Positions 36,033-47,283 of a DNA stretch of 64,000 nucleotides are shown piece after piece. The notes beneath the pieces were generated by a model. It saw only the letters and a list, made by a program, of their open reading frames with translations, made no database searches and was not told where the DNA came from. Both the position numbers and the translations under genes were made by a program. Positions within the stretch are counted from its first letter, which is position 1; the number at the start of each line of letters is the position of its first letter. Source of the stretch: Deinandra increscens subsp. villosa (lineage: Eukaryota > Streptophyta > Magnoliopsida > Asterales > Asteraceae). The stretch lies in assembly GCA_039602395.1 (NCBI GenBank), contig JBCNJP010000010.1, forward strand, positions 30,631,414 to 30,695,413. The letters run 5' to 3'.

Positions 36033-36308
36033 GGCTGAGTCTATCCCTTTTGATAAGGTATTTCAAAGTTCAATGAGGAAGATGGATGTTTTTTGTGCTC
36101 CTTTTAAAGACATGGTGAGATGATGAAATGAACAGAGGAGAAGGCAGAGGGATTTGACAGCCTATATTTATAGGTCATTATTGATGTTTTTGATTCTAGA
36201 AATTTGAGCTTTTTGTTTAAGAAGTCAACTTTTCAGAGAAGTTCTTTTGGAGTACATGAAGAAACATGACAGGTAGTTATTGAACTGGCCCCCTTTCCCT
36301 TCTTTTTT

Positions 36309-39300
36309 CTAATTTATAGTCATGTTCAGCATCCCCAGCTTGCTTAGTAAAAATGAGAATCTCTTTTCATCTAAAGGTTTAGTAAAGATATCTGCAAGAT
36401 GGAGTTCAGTTGGAACATAGTACATTTCAATGTGTCTTTTTTCAACATGATCTTTAATAAAGTGATACCTGACGTCGATATGATTTGTCCTTAAGTGATG
36501 AACAGGATTGGATGTGATGGCAATGGCACTTTTTGAGTCACAGAAAATTGGTATTTCAGAGAAATGTATCTTGTAGTCTTTGAGTTGGGTCTGCATCCAT
36601 ATTACTTGAGAGCAACAGCTGACAGTAGCAACATATTCAGCTTCAGCGGTTGAAGTTGATACACAGTTTTGCTTCTTGGATGTCCAACATACTAACTTAC
36701 CTCCTAGCATCTAAGAGCTTCCTGATGTGCTCTTTCTGTCTAGTCTACAACCTACATGATCGGCATCTGAGTAGGCTGTTAGGGAAAAATCAGTTTCCTT
36801 GGGATACCAGAGACCTAGATCAGCTGTTCCTTTTAGGTATCTAAAGACTCTTTTGACAGCTAATAAGTGAGACTCCTTGGGTTTACATTGATATCTGGCA
36901 AGGAAACATGTGGGGCGAGAACATGATATCAGGCCTACATGCTATGAGATACAGAAGTGAGCCTATCATTCCTCTGTATGTGTGCTCATCAACATTTTTA
37001 CCATCTTTGTCAGCATCAATTTTCACGTTTGTGGCCATCAGTGTTTTGAAAGAGGAGCAGTTTGAGAGAGAGTACTTAATGAGGAGATTTTTGATGTATT
37101 TTGCTTGATTTATAAATATTCCTTCTGGGGTTTGTTTAAATTGGATTCCCAGAAAATAGTTTAGTTCTCCCATCATGCTCATCTCAAAGTTAGTTGGCAT
37201 AAGTTCTTGAAACTCTTTACAAAACGATGGACACGTGGATCCAAAGATGACGTCATCTACATAGATTTGTACAACCAAGAGATGACCTTTTCTTTCTTTT
37301 AAGAATAATGTTGTGTCAATGGACCTCTTTCTAAAGTTGGCTGATAAAAGAAACTCAGAGAAGGTGTCATACCATGCTCTAGTTTCTTGTTATAAACCGT
37401 ACAGGGCTCTTTTGAGTTTACAAACGTGATTTGGAAATTTTTCATTTTTGATCCGGGTGGTTGTTCAATGTAAACTTCTTGATCAATTTTTCCATTTAGG
37501 AAGGCACATTGAACATCCATTTGGTAGACTTTGAAACCTTTGAGCCTGCAAAGGCCATAAATATCCTGACAGCCTCAAGTCTTGCGACTAGGGCAAAGGT
37601 TTCATCATAGTCTAATCCCTCTTGTTGACAGTATCCTTTGGTACAAGCCTAGCTTTGTTTCTAATTATGGTACATTCTTCGTCAGTTTTATTTCGAAAAA
37701 CCCATTTAGTTCCTATCACAGATTTGTTGTTAGGTATTGGAACTAAATTCCACACATTATTTATTTCAATTTGTCCTAGCTCTTGTTGCATGGCTAGGAT
37801 CCAGTGGGGATCCTGAAGGGCTTCTTCATTTTTTTCTTTGGTTCTGATATACTGAGGAATCCAGCTAAGAGACACTGATTGCCCGAGGCTGCTCTGGTTT
37901 GGACAATTTTGTTTTGATCACCAATGATTAAATTTATGGGATGATCTTTTGTCCATTTTGTTGCTGGAGGAAGAGTGGCTAATTCTTCACTCCCAAACAT
38001 TAGGTCGGTTGTGTCAATGTCTTGACATTCCCCTTCAACTGATGGACAGTCAGCTGAGTGCGAGATCTCATTTACAGAATCATTTAGGAGCTCCAAAGTA
38101 GAGTTCTGTAATGTTTCTGTAGTTGCAATTTTTTCAATCAAGGGGTGAGAGTCAAAGGTTTCATTTTTGCCTTTTGAATGAGAAATTTCATTTTGGTTCA
38201 CAACCTTTTTTCTATCTTTGCAGTGATCTTTTGCGGTAAAGTTTTTTGAAAAAGAGGAAAATATGGGAAAGTTATTTTCCTCATCAGAGTTTTCTTCGAA
38301 AAATTTGTCAGATGTTTCTTTTTCTTTTTCTGAGATTGTTATTCCAGAGATGCATTCTTTATTATTTGGAGATGTGGTGGTGGTATGCATAGCCATTTTA
38401 TCGTCACTAAAGGATACATTTATACTTTCTCTTACCACTTGAGTTTTTAGAACAAAAACTCTGTATGCTTTTGACTTAAGTGAGTATCCAATGAAGATTC
38501 CTTTATCGGCCTTTTTGCTAAATTTTCCAAGGTAATCTTGATCGTTTAGTATATAGCACCTGCATCCAAAGACATGAAGAAATTTTAAGTTAGGAGTTTT
38601 CTTATTGATTGCTTGGTAAGGAGTTTGATTGATCCTTTTGTTGATGATTGATCTATTTTGAGTGAAGGCTGTTGCAATAGCTCCAGCCCAAAAATAGATA
38701 GGAAGATTTGCGAAGGAAAGCATGGATCTGGCGGCTTCTACTAAAGTTCTGTTTCTCCTTTCTACTACCCCATTTTGGTGTGGGGTCATTGGTGCAGAGA
38801 ACTCATGAGATATCCCTTTTCTGACTAGATATGTGTCTAGTTTTGAGTTTTGAATTCGGTTTCATTGTCAGATCTTATTCTTCTTACTTTTAAGTGCATT
38901 AGTTTTTGTATTCTTCTTATAAAGTTGATAATAAGATCTGTTGTTTCACTTTTTGATTTCAGAAATTCAACCCATGTATATCTGGAGAAGTCATCCACCA
39001 TAACTAGAATGTACTTCTTTCCACCAAGGCTTTCTGTGTTTATAGGTCCACAGAGATCCATGTGTATTAGTTCGAGTGGTTGACTTCCAAATATTTCTTG
39101 AAGACTTTTGTGATAAATTTTTTTAATTTTTCACATTTGACAATCTTCACACATTTCTTCAGATTTTGAAGATATGGCAGGAAGACCTTTTACCATTTTT
39201 TTATTTGCCAGTTCAGCAATTGTTCTAAAATTAAGATGGGATAGTCTTCTGTGCCAAAACTCAGATTCCTTGTTAGAGGATTTTGAAACAAGACAGAAAG

Positions 39301-39690
39301 ACTCACTTGAAATCAGATTGTTGAAGTTTATAAAATAAAGACTCTGATTTATTCTTTTCCCTGTTAAGTAAATTTTACTGTCGTTTTAGTCTAACAAGTT
39401 CACATTTGTTGGAATAAAGAGTAAATTTGAAGCCTTTTTCACACAGTTGTCCATAACTCAGCAAGTTGTATTTTAGACCTTGAACGTGTGACACATTTTC
39501 AATTGTGACTTCACCATTGGTAATGGTTCTATACCCAATGGTTTTGTATTTTATACCATCACCAAAAGTGATGTATCTTCCTTTTCTCTTCACATAATTA
39601 TTAATTAGTTTAATTTCCCCAGTCATGTGGGTAGAGCATCCAGAATCACAATACCAGATTTGTACAATACTAGATTTGTTGTATGTCATG
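36309..39690 (-). pseudogene. pol: Copia pol of element P
   Basis: Minus strand. Protease 39689-39375 (YCDSGCSTHMTG). Gag-pre-integrase around 39350-39140 (frame broken). Integrase 39061-38837 (MDLCGPINTES, VMVDDFSRYTW, RSDNETEF) and 38789-37794 (HQNGVVERRNRTL: the catalytic Glu). Reverse transcriptase starts 37875-37612 (WVFRNKTDEE), then 37520-37299 (MDVQCAFLNG) and 37278-36883 (QIYVDDVIFGS, ELNYFLGIQ). RNase H 36710-36309 (STAEAEYVA, CDSKSAIAI, HIDVRYHFI). At least six breaks. The C-terminal part of integrase carries a long Ser/Asn-rich insert (about 38400-37930). Confidence 0.85.
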
Positions 39691-40005
39691 CTCTTGACAT
39701 TTAGTATGAACCTTTTGACTGTTTTGAAGATTTTGTTCTGTTATGAGGCATAAAAGAGGTTTAGGAGTTTCCTTTTTGTGCCTTTTGATTTCAAAAAAAT
39801 TCATTTCAGAATGATGGAATCTGTTGGCTATGCAATCCATCAGGGAATTATCAACTTCTTTCGGAAGATTGGTAATTGTAGATTTCCACTGTGGATGTTC
39901 CTCCCCAGCAAGCATGGGGAGGTTAGCTAGTGGGCCGAGAGATTTCCCATTATTCTGATCTGAAAACATTTTAAAGAGCAGGAACTTTGAATATTGATTA
40001 TTCAA
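39670..40005 (-). pseudogene. Gag/leader remnant of element P
   Basis: Frame of 111 residues beginning near the primer site (MFSDQNNGKSLGPLANLPML, EEHPQWKSTITNL). Only about 330 bases separate the primer site from protease, so most of gag is deleted. The primer site (complement of TGCTTTGATACCA) is at 40008-40020. Confidence 0.6.
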
Positions 40006-40022
40006 TCTGCTTTGATACCAAT

Positions 40023-40386
40023 TGTTGGGTCCCGTGAGGGGCTCTTTAACAATGTTTGCACAATTCGATCATTGATTTCACAAAGAGTGGTTACAAGATC
40101 TAGAGAGAGAGAGAGAGAATACACTCTGTTTACACACACTTAAGAGATAGGAATGACAGAACCAGACAACTCTCTCTAACACGATCTATTTATACCCTTC
40201 ACTAAGACTGGTGTACCAAGTGACATACCAATTGGTACGTGCGTACCAATTGGTACGTGCGTAGCAATTGGTACGGCGTACCATATGGTACAACCACTAA
40301 GGTATTTAGCCACTAAGACTCACTCCAACGCTCTGAACTAGATACAATACACGAGACACACTGTAGCATAGGAATATGCTCTAAGA
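40023..40386 (-). repeat. Hybrid LTR: P start fused to the B 3' LTR
   Basis: 40023-40075 follows the P primer site and starts TGTTGGGTCCC, as expected for the 5' LTR of P. From about 40076 (TTTCACAAAGAGTGG) the sequence is the B-type LTR, as at 46244-46518, ending at 40386 next to the B polypurine tract (complement of CTCCCCCTT). The B part lacks its first 60-70 bases. It fits recombination between two LTRs that share the motif GGTTACAAGATCTAGAGAG. TATA: complement of TATTTATA, 40187-40194. Words GTACCA/TGGTAC at 40213-40291, seven copies. Confidence 0.7.
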
Positions 40387-41197
40387 AACTCCCCCTTAAC
40401 GAGTAGTGTATATATGTATCTATCTATCTATCTAACTAAACTTCAGTCTTCACTCTTTAGCATCGCTGCGTCTGATCTTCAACTTGAACTCTTATCAGAA
40501 ATAGATCTTGCATGGCAGGATCAATCTTGAACAATCTTTGAACTTTAAGATCCACTTGTGAAAGATATTACAAACTCCCTCTTTCACCATGCTTGAGTCT
40601 TATCACACAGAACCTGCAATTTCAGAAGACAAAAACGCGGCTTTTCTTTTCTTTTGAAATTTAATTTAATCTTGGCACAAAACTTCTCTTCGAGAACCCA
40701 AGATATAGTTTTAAAATCATAATTTTGTATCTTGTATCGATCGGTCGAAAACAAATAAGAATCAAAAAAAAAATTATATCAAAACTCACCGAGAATCTTT
40801 GTGACTTTTGACTTTTCTAAGATGAAAACCATAAATGCAATACAGAAATGAAATACTGAATCACACACTATTTTTGTCTTTTGCGAGAAAGATCACAACT
40901 TGATATCATATTGGTCATGACATGTTGAACTACACTTCAATTTCAATTACTTCAGCACACAAGTTATGTCGATTGTTGGTATAATTTGTCCATCTTAAAC
41001 TCAGGCACAATAATACTCATAACATCTGGATATGTTATTGTATTGATTAGATTGCATTGACCAGTGTACCCCACACTATCAAACATTCTCAGATATGTAT
41101 TTGCTTATCACACTTTCTGATTTTACTTGTGCTTTAACACATAGTAAATGTATTTATGATATAGTCAACTGTGTTCCATGCAAAAAGAAATAAGAAC

Positions 41198-41438
41198 ATT
41201 AAATCGTCTACCTTAAGGTCGATCTTTCGATACGCAGATAAGGCCTCAGATTTAACAAAATAAGAAAATAAAAACAAGTTAAAATTGTTTAACCCAACAA
41301 CAATCAGGTCGGTACTCCCGTACACGCAAAGAAAGTCCGATGAGTTATAAGAAACACCAAAGAAAATAAAGCAGAACGTTAAACGGACAACAATCAGGTC
41401 GGTCTTGTGGACACGCAGAGAAAGTCTGATCGTTTGAC
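41198..41438 (-). other. Stem-loop modules in element B (homologous to 4958-5196)
   Basis: In minus orientation module 1 is 41438-41378 (GTCAAACG with CGTTTAAC, one mismatch). Module 2 is about 41350-41288 (one mismatch, one G-U). Module 3 is 41256-41198 (GTTAAATC with GATTTAAT, one G-U). The interiors (GACTTTCTCTGCGTGT, CGACCTGATTGTTGT) are retained. The module 2 inner hairpin GTAC-GGGA-GTAC is unchanged. Confidence 0.7.
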
Positions 41439-42299
41439 AAAATAAATAAAATCAAACAAGTTTAAATCTTTGCAAAATGAACACATGTATACACAGTGAC
41501 TTCACATTTTCTTTTTCACATATCTTTTTCTTGATATATCTTGAGATATGCATCAAGATGTTGTCCACTTGGTCAAACATTATAATTTTTAATTTGTTTA
41601 TCACATCTGAATACTTTCTGATTTAATGTCGAGTCTACTAAGCACATCGAGCAATGATCTTATGGCTTTTTCATCTAATTTATCCACGAGTCAGACAAGT
41701 AAACCAATGTACCATCATTTCCCAACCATGTCCGATACAATTTCTCATTTTTCAATGTTTTTTTATTTTCTGTTTTCTCCCCCTTAAAATGAAAACTCTA
41801 TTTTTGGATTTTCATTTTAACAAAAACACAAAGACACTATTTTTGGTTTTTTAATTTTCTCCCTCTAAACTACATACGGAATGTAACATAAAGAAAATTG
41901 ACCAATTGATACTGATACCTTTTCCGTTTAGCTTTCAGAAAAATTTCAATTTTGAAATATGAAGCATTCAAATTAAGTTAAGCAGGAGACTCCACTATCA
42001 GTAACTGCTTTAAGCTTGAACTTCGCATTAACCGACATGTCTTTTTGAAGAAACCTGCACACTGGATTTAAATGATTAGCATTCAAATGACCCGAAGCAT
42101 ACAGCTTCTGGTCGTCCAGTGTCTTCCACAAAATCAGTTGCAGCCTTGCTGACCACTTTATGTCGCCACTACATTATTACTTTTTCATTTTAAACCGAGT
42201 CATCATCCGGAGATGAACCACCAACACTTGAATTAAATTTGAAAAATGATTTTTTTTTAATTTAGTTTTGGAAGGTGGGGACTCAGTAAAAAATCCGCT

Positions 42300-45200
42300 G
42301 ATTCATCCACAAATGATCTTTTGACATTTATAGGACAATCTTGTGCCATGTGTCCCTTTCAGCGACATTGATAGCACAAACGATATGATCGTTTAGATTG
42401 TGGTTTGCCCTGAAATGTATCACATCTATCATCATAATCAGAATTATCAGAAATTTCATCAAATACTTGAAACCTGTTTGCATGCACCCAGTTAAATGTA
42501 GGACTTTGAGGTGTAGCATTTGAACCAGATGAAGAAGATTCTATCGGAGAACTTTCAGACGAATCCTTTTTCTTTTGCTTTCCGCCAAACCCCTTTTCCA
42601 TAGTTGAAATGAACACTTGAGCCAAGTGGTATATTTCATCCAAACTGGTGTCTTTCTTTTCTTTCTTAACCTTCTTTGACACATTTATTTAATTTTTCTT
42701 CTCAAACTTCTTGCCTTCACTACCCAAACCAGAACGTTTGTAACCCGGTAGCTTAGTTAAATCGACTTGAGAACTTGAAGGACCAAATTTAGCAGCTCAA
42801 TTGAATGAAGCTTTAATATCTTGTAACCTGTTAGCTTCAACCAACTTTGCAACCAATTTCTCATCAGACACCACCTGTTCATCTTTTTCTACCATCTTGT
42901 TATCAGAAATTTCTTTATCAACTACACCAGTTCCACCAGAAACAAATTTAACAAATGTGGGTGCACTAGATGTTGAAGAGTCCACTTTCTTGTTTGAAAG
43001 CTTTGGTTTATTTTTCTCAGACTTCTCAGACACAAATTCAGAATAATCTCCAGTTACAGCCGAAACTTGAATATCAGCAAGAGCATCGGATTGAATAACT
43101 GGATGCGGAATTTGATTATGTTCTTCGCTTCTAAAAACCTTTTTGAAATTCTAATCTTTGTATAAGTAACTGGTGAAAGAATGTGAATTCTTCAAATTGT
43201 TCAACTGCCTCTTAAGATCCAAAACTTCAACATTCAAATCAGAGATTTTCTTTTGAGCTTCACCAATGCCTTTTCTGATTCAATCAATTGTTCCGAAGCT
43301 CTATTAGACAAAAAAATTTCCGGTCTCATCTGATCATGGGCATCATACACTTCTTGAGTAATTTTCTTCACTCGGCCCTCATGAATCTCAATATTACTTT
43401 TCAACAATTGATTTTCGTCTTTCAAACTGATAACTTTGTCTTGTAGTTCAAAATGAACCAATTGATGTTGGTTTTTGGCAGCGGTAACTTCATCAAACTC
43501 TTTCTTGAGTTCATCATAAGATTGCTTCAGAGATTCGACTTTGGCAGTGGATTTCTGAAATAAAGCATCAAAATCACCAGTGACATCTTTTGTTTCACTC
43601 TCCCACTTCTCAACACTTTTCACCAACTCTTCATTCTCAGTTTGCAACTTCAAAATTTGTTCTTTATCTGCACTAACAGCTCATCCAATTTTGTCTGAAG
43701 TTCTACAAACTCTTCCATCAAAACATTCTTTTCCTTGACTAATTTCTCATTTATCTTTAGAATCTCATCAGAATCTTCAAACTTCTTTTTGAAACTTTCT
43801 AATTCTTCTTCCTTCTTTGTCCTTTCAACCATCAACCCTTCGTTTTCGTGAACCAATTCTTGAATTTTTCTATCCTTTTGAGTACAAAATTCACAAGTTG
43901 ACTCATAACCATTATCTTCAAAATCACTTGTTTTAGATTTACTGGTCTCAGATGCATACCCACTCGATTCAACCTCAATATTTGCCATCAATCCATAATT
44001 TTCTGGAGAGTGGACCAAAAATGCAGATTCATCCGGAAAATCTGCAGCCCAATCATAACCTTCCTCAGCCACTAGAGCCTTTGCATCTTTATTATGACCA
44101 TGCTTATCCGAATTAGAATTTTCATATGATGATTGATTGCATTCTCGAGCAAAATGTCCAAATTTGGAACATTTAAGCTTCAACTTATCCAGACCAAGTT
44201 TTTCTCCCTGAAAAATAGATGACTTACCGTGTTTCTTCATAAATCTCCTGCCACTTTCAACTAGCATAGCCATCTGCCACTCCAAATCTAAATTATGCAG
44301 CTGATCATCATCTATCTGTTTTATGTTATTCGGATGCAAACCAGTTTCACTAATTTGACCAAATATAGAACCAGACGAAGATGATATGCAAGTAGAAATC
44401 ATAGCAGCCAATTCTTTAGTTGATTAAGTAGGACGGGAACTATTCTTTGAATTATCACGAGTTGTAAAAGTACATCCCAAAGAATAATAAGAATAATCAC
44501 ATTTACCAGCCAGGAAAGAAGTTGTAGGCGGATTAAAACTTGAATTAGACTTCCACTTTGCTTTGGCATTCACAGTAGCAGAATTCTCACCAAAATACAA
44601 CTCAGGATTTTGAACCGAAGTGCCTGCAGACTTTTTCACAATCATTTCCATTTCTCGAGCTTGTAACTTGCTTGTCAACTGATTGAATGTCCAGCTCGAA
44701 TAACTTGGATCATTAGTCAACATCATCACAAAATTCTCCCACTTTTCGGATAAAGCTTCCAGAAAATTTTCATTCAATTCATCATTCTCTTTCTTGACAC
44801 CTACAACATCAAGTTCATTTATCAAGTGTGAAAACCTTGCAATCAAGTCTGGAATTTTCTCATTCTCGCAGTGCCCAAAATTATCAAACTCCTACTTTAA
44901 AACTTTCTTTCGAGTGTTTTTATATTGATCATTACCCTCACACCTTTCTGCAATCGCATCCCATAATTCCTTAGCCATTGTATATCGCTTAGATCGATGC
45001 ATAAGATCCTTTGGTAAGGCCATTGTAAGATAACTATATGTTTTCTTCTCTCTGGCAAAAAAATTTCGTTCGTCCGCATCAAAACTACTAATCATCTTCA
45101 GCTTGTTGGGACCTATCATTGGATACTCATATTCTTTCTCAATCGGAATCCAACTATCAATATCTTGCGAATAAATGTAGGATTCAAACCGACTTCTCCA

Positions 45201-45320
45201 ATTGTGATAATCTTCCAACTGAAGCAACTTAGGAACCTTCTGAGTTTTTCCGATCTCGTTATCATAGTTCATCATGGCTTGCACCAATGTTTGAGCAGCT
45301 GAAAGTGCTTGAAAATCGCT
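42300..45320 (-). pseudogene. gag: Gag of element B, multiply frameshifted
   Basis: Minus-strand pieces in order: 45395-44892 (DFQALSAAQ, NYDNEIGKTQKVPKLLQLEDYHNW, LWDAIAERCEGNDQYKN), 44846-44424 (ARFSHLINELDVVG, WENFVMMLTNDPSYSSWTF), 44411-43650 (central part, first knuckle damaged), 43653-43234 (coiled coil), 43033-42797, and 42682-42359 (KGFGGKQKKKDSSES, CYQC). It aligns along its length with the gag of element A. The start codon appears replaced (K-V-S-D for the expected Met-Ser-Asp). At least five frameshifts or stops. Confidence 0.85.
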
Positions 45321-45526
45321 CACTTTGTAACTACGATACCGAACGTAAAAACTTCGAACTAAAAAACGGACGTCTTCCAAGTTTTTGGGGGTCAAACAAG
45401 AGGGTACTAGCCTTTAGACATGTAAAAGTATAGATCTCGTCGAGACAAAAGTTTTGGTTGGTATTAGCTCTCGTAACTCTTAACGGAACTCAAGTTACGT
45501 CAGTTTTAGTGAAGACCACTTTTCTA

Positions 45527-45815
45527 CCAGCGTACCAAAACCTTCCTACGTTACGTACCAGACCAAAACAGCGGATCAAACCAAATCAGCATACCAGTCG
45601 CGGACCAGATTACTTCAACATACTAGACTAACCTCAGCGTACCAGTTTGGTACAGAGTAACCGTTAACGTACCAACCGGTAACCGTCGCGTACCACACTT
45701 AAAGATTGCCTTGCGTACCAAAAACCAGCGTACCAGAATCTTTGAAGATTACCTTGCGTACCACAGAGCGTACCAAAGGCGTACCAGCTGTTCTTCAAGC
45801 ATACCAACGACGTAG
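45527..45815 (-). repeat. Leader word array (GTACCA) of element B
   Basis: Eleven GTACCA or TGGTAC hexamers, most as GCGTACCA, with degenerate ATACCA copies, between the primer site and gag. Same place and number as the GATCCG array of element A, but a different word. Confidence 0.8.
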
Positions 45816-46023
45816 CACGCTGAAATCGATTGATTTTTTGAATTTTGGACGTTTTGAGCTGAAATATGCAATAGTAAGATGCGAAAACACTCTAGGAACA
45901 CTCAGAAATCATTTTTGACCTCGGAATCACTCAGAATAAAGAAAAATTGATGAAAATGACCAAAACCCAACTTCTCACTCTATAATCCGAAAATTGACTA
46001 AATCACAGCAGTAGAGCAACCAA

Positions 46024-46036
46024 ATGCTCTAATACC
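46024..46036 (-). other. Primer binding site of element B
   Basis: Complement TGGTATTAGAGCA, the Met-type site with one change, two bases from the LTR at 46039. Confidence 0.85.
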
Positions 46037-46038
46037 AC

Positions 46039-47095
46039 TTGTGAATGCCATGGAACGGATCTTACTACTGCATGATTTAAACAAGATAAACAAGTTGCGG
46101 AATGTAAATCAACTTGGAATACAGCAATTCATAAAAGAGTTATTCTGTATATCTTAAATGTAAATAATGTGAATGCCATGGAACGGATCTTACTTTAGTC
46201 AAACTAGTAACACAAGAAGTAAATAAAGCTTTGTTTTATTGGTTTCACAACGAGAGGTTACAAGATCTAGAGAGAGAGAGAGAACACGCTCTGTTTACAC
46301 ACACTTAAGAGATAGGAATGACAGAACCAGACAACTCTCTCTAACACGATCTATTTATACCCTTCACTAAGACTGGCGTACCAAGTGACATACCAATTGG
46401 TATGTGCATACCAATTGGTACGACGTACCATATGGTACGACCACTAAGACTCACTCCAACGCTCTGAAACTAGATACAGTACACGAGACACACTGTAGCA
46501 TAGGAATATGCTCTAACAAATAATGGTTTACACGAGTTTATAGTATAACTATGTATCAACAGAAATAACTTTTCTATGGGAATGATGTTGTAATTGCTTT
46601 AAAAAGATATTGAATTGTATGCTTGATGTCTTGCTTTGTTTGGTGAAGTCAGCTTGCTATTTATAGGAAGATGTAGCAAGTTGCATTTGGATAAGGTGGT
46701 TGAGGACGGTTGATTTTATCTCTTTTTCAACTGTCTTTAACTGCTTTCGTGATTAATGCCAAGTTGGCATTCTTTTTGCTTGTTCTTCACACAAAGGTAG
46801 AATTTGTTCTTCTCGTAATCTTTATCTTTTGATAGTCCAAAACTCCTTCTGGACTCTTCTTTGAAGACTTTTGATGCTTCCCATTAGAAGCCTTCTACAG
46901 AAATGAGGATTTCTGTAGAATTTAGTCTGTACAGAACTACTTCGGAATTTCCGGAGTAGTTATGTATGAGTACAGAAATCATGCAGAAATCTGTAATTCA
47001 TACAGACTTTCATATCCTTTCTCTTTTAAGGATATATCTTGTCTTTTCTTCTAATACTTGACTGTTTTGTGTTACATTTACATTGTGTTCTAACA
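46039..47095 (-). repeat. Q-type LTR beside the B primer site, split by a solo B LTR
   Basis: 46039-46167 plus 46524-47095 form a LTR of about 701 bases (TGTTAGAACAC... on the minus strand). It is interrupted by 46168-46523. It shares its first 27 transcript-end bases with the B LTR, but the rest differs and has no GTACCA words. So the internal region of B has an unrelated 5' LTR and its own 3' LTR: a chimeric element. Confidence 0.65.
46168..46518 (-). mobile_element. Solo B-type LTR inserted in the Q LTR
   Basis: 351 bases, with target duplications AATAA at 46163-46167 and 46519-46523. The U3 contains GTACCA/TGGTAC words with one fewer repeat unit than the copy at 40213-40291. TATA complement TATTTATA at about 46351-46358. 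Confidence 0.85.
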
Positions 47096-47283
47096 TATGG
47101 TTAAAGGTTTCGTATTTTTGCATGATTTAGCTATCTCACTTGAATCTATGATGAAATCTCGATAGATCTAGGTTTTTCATGCAATGGGTAATTATTAAGA
47201 ATATCGCAACCTAATTTTAGTGTTGTGTGCATCTGGACAATCTTTGCCCCCCGACATATTCCATCGTCGGTTGGGGTGTGACA
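47096..47283 (+). repeat. Gypsy LTR 3' end fragment (T)
   Basis: Ends GTTGGGGTGTGACA. The complement TGTCACACCCC plus a hairpin (CCGAC/GTCGG) matches the terminal structure of LTRs S and F. The rest of the LTR is missing left of 47096. Confidence 0.5.

Larger units (their letters stand above)
40076..46043 (-). mobile_element. Element B: gag-only Copia (TR-GAG type), decayed
   Basis: From left to right: 3' LTR (part of the hybrid), polypurine complement at 40387-40397, a non-coding tail with the stem-loop modules, broken gag, leader with GTACCA words, primer site. The layout equals element A on the opposite strand, and no pol is present. The 5' LTR next to the primer site is of a different family (Q). 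Confidence 0.8.

Noticed and set aside
6012..46518. Endogenous pararetrovirus sequence
   Set aside because: All reverse-transcriptase-related motifs found (YVDD context, integrase, gag-pre-integrase) fit Copia or Gypsy; no movement protein or coat motifs were seen.
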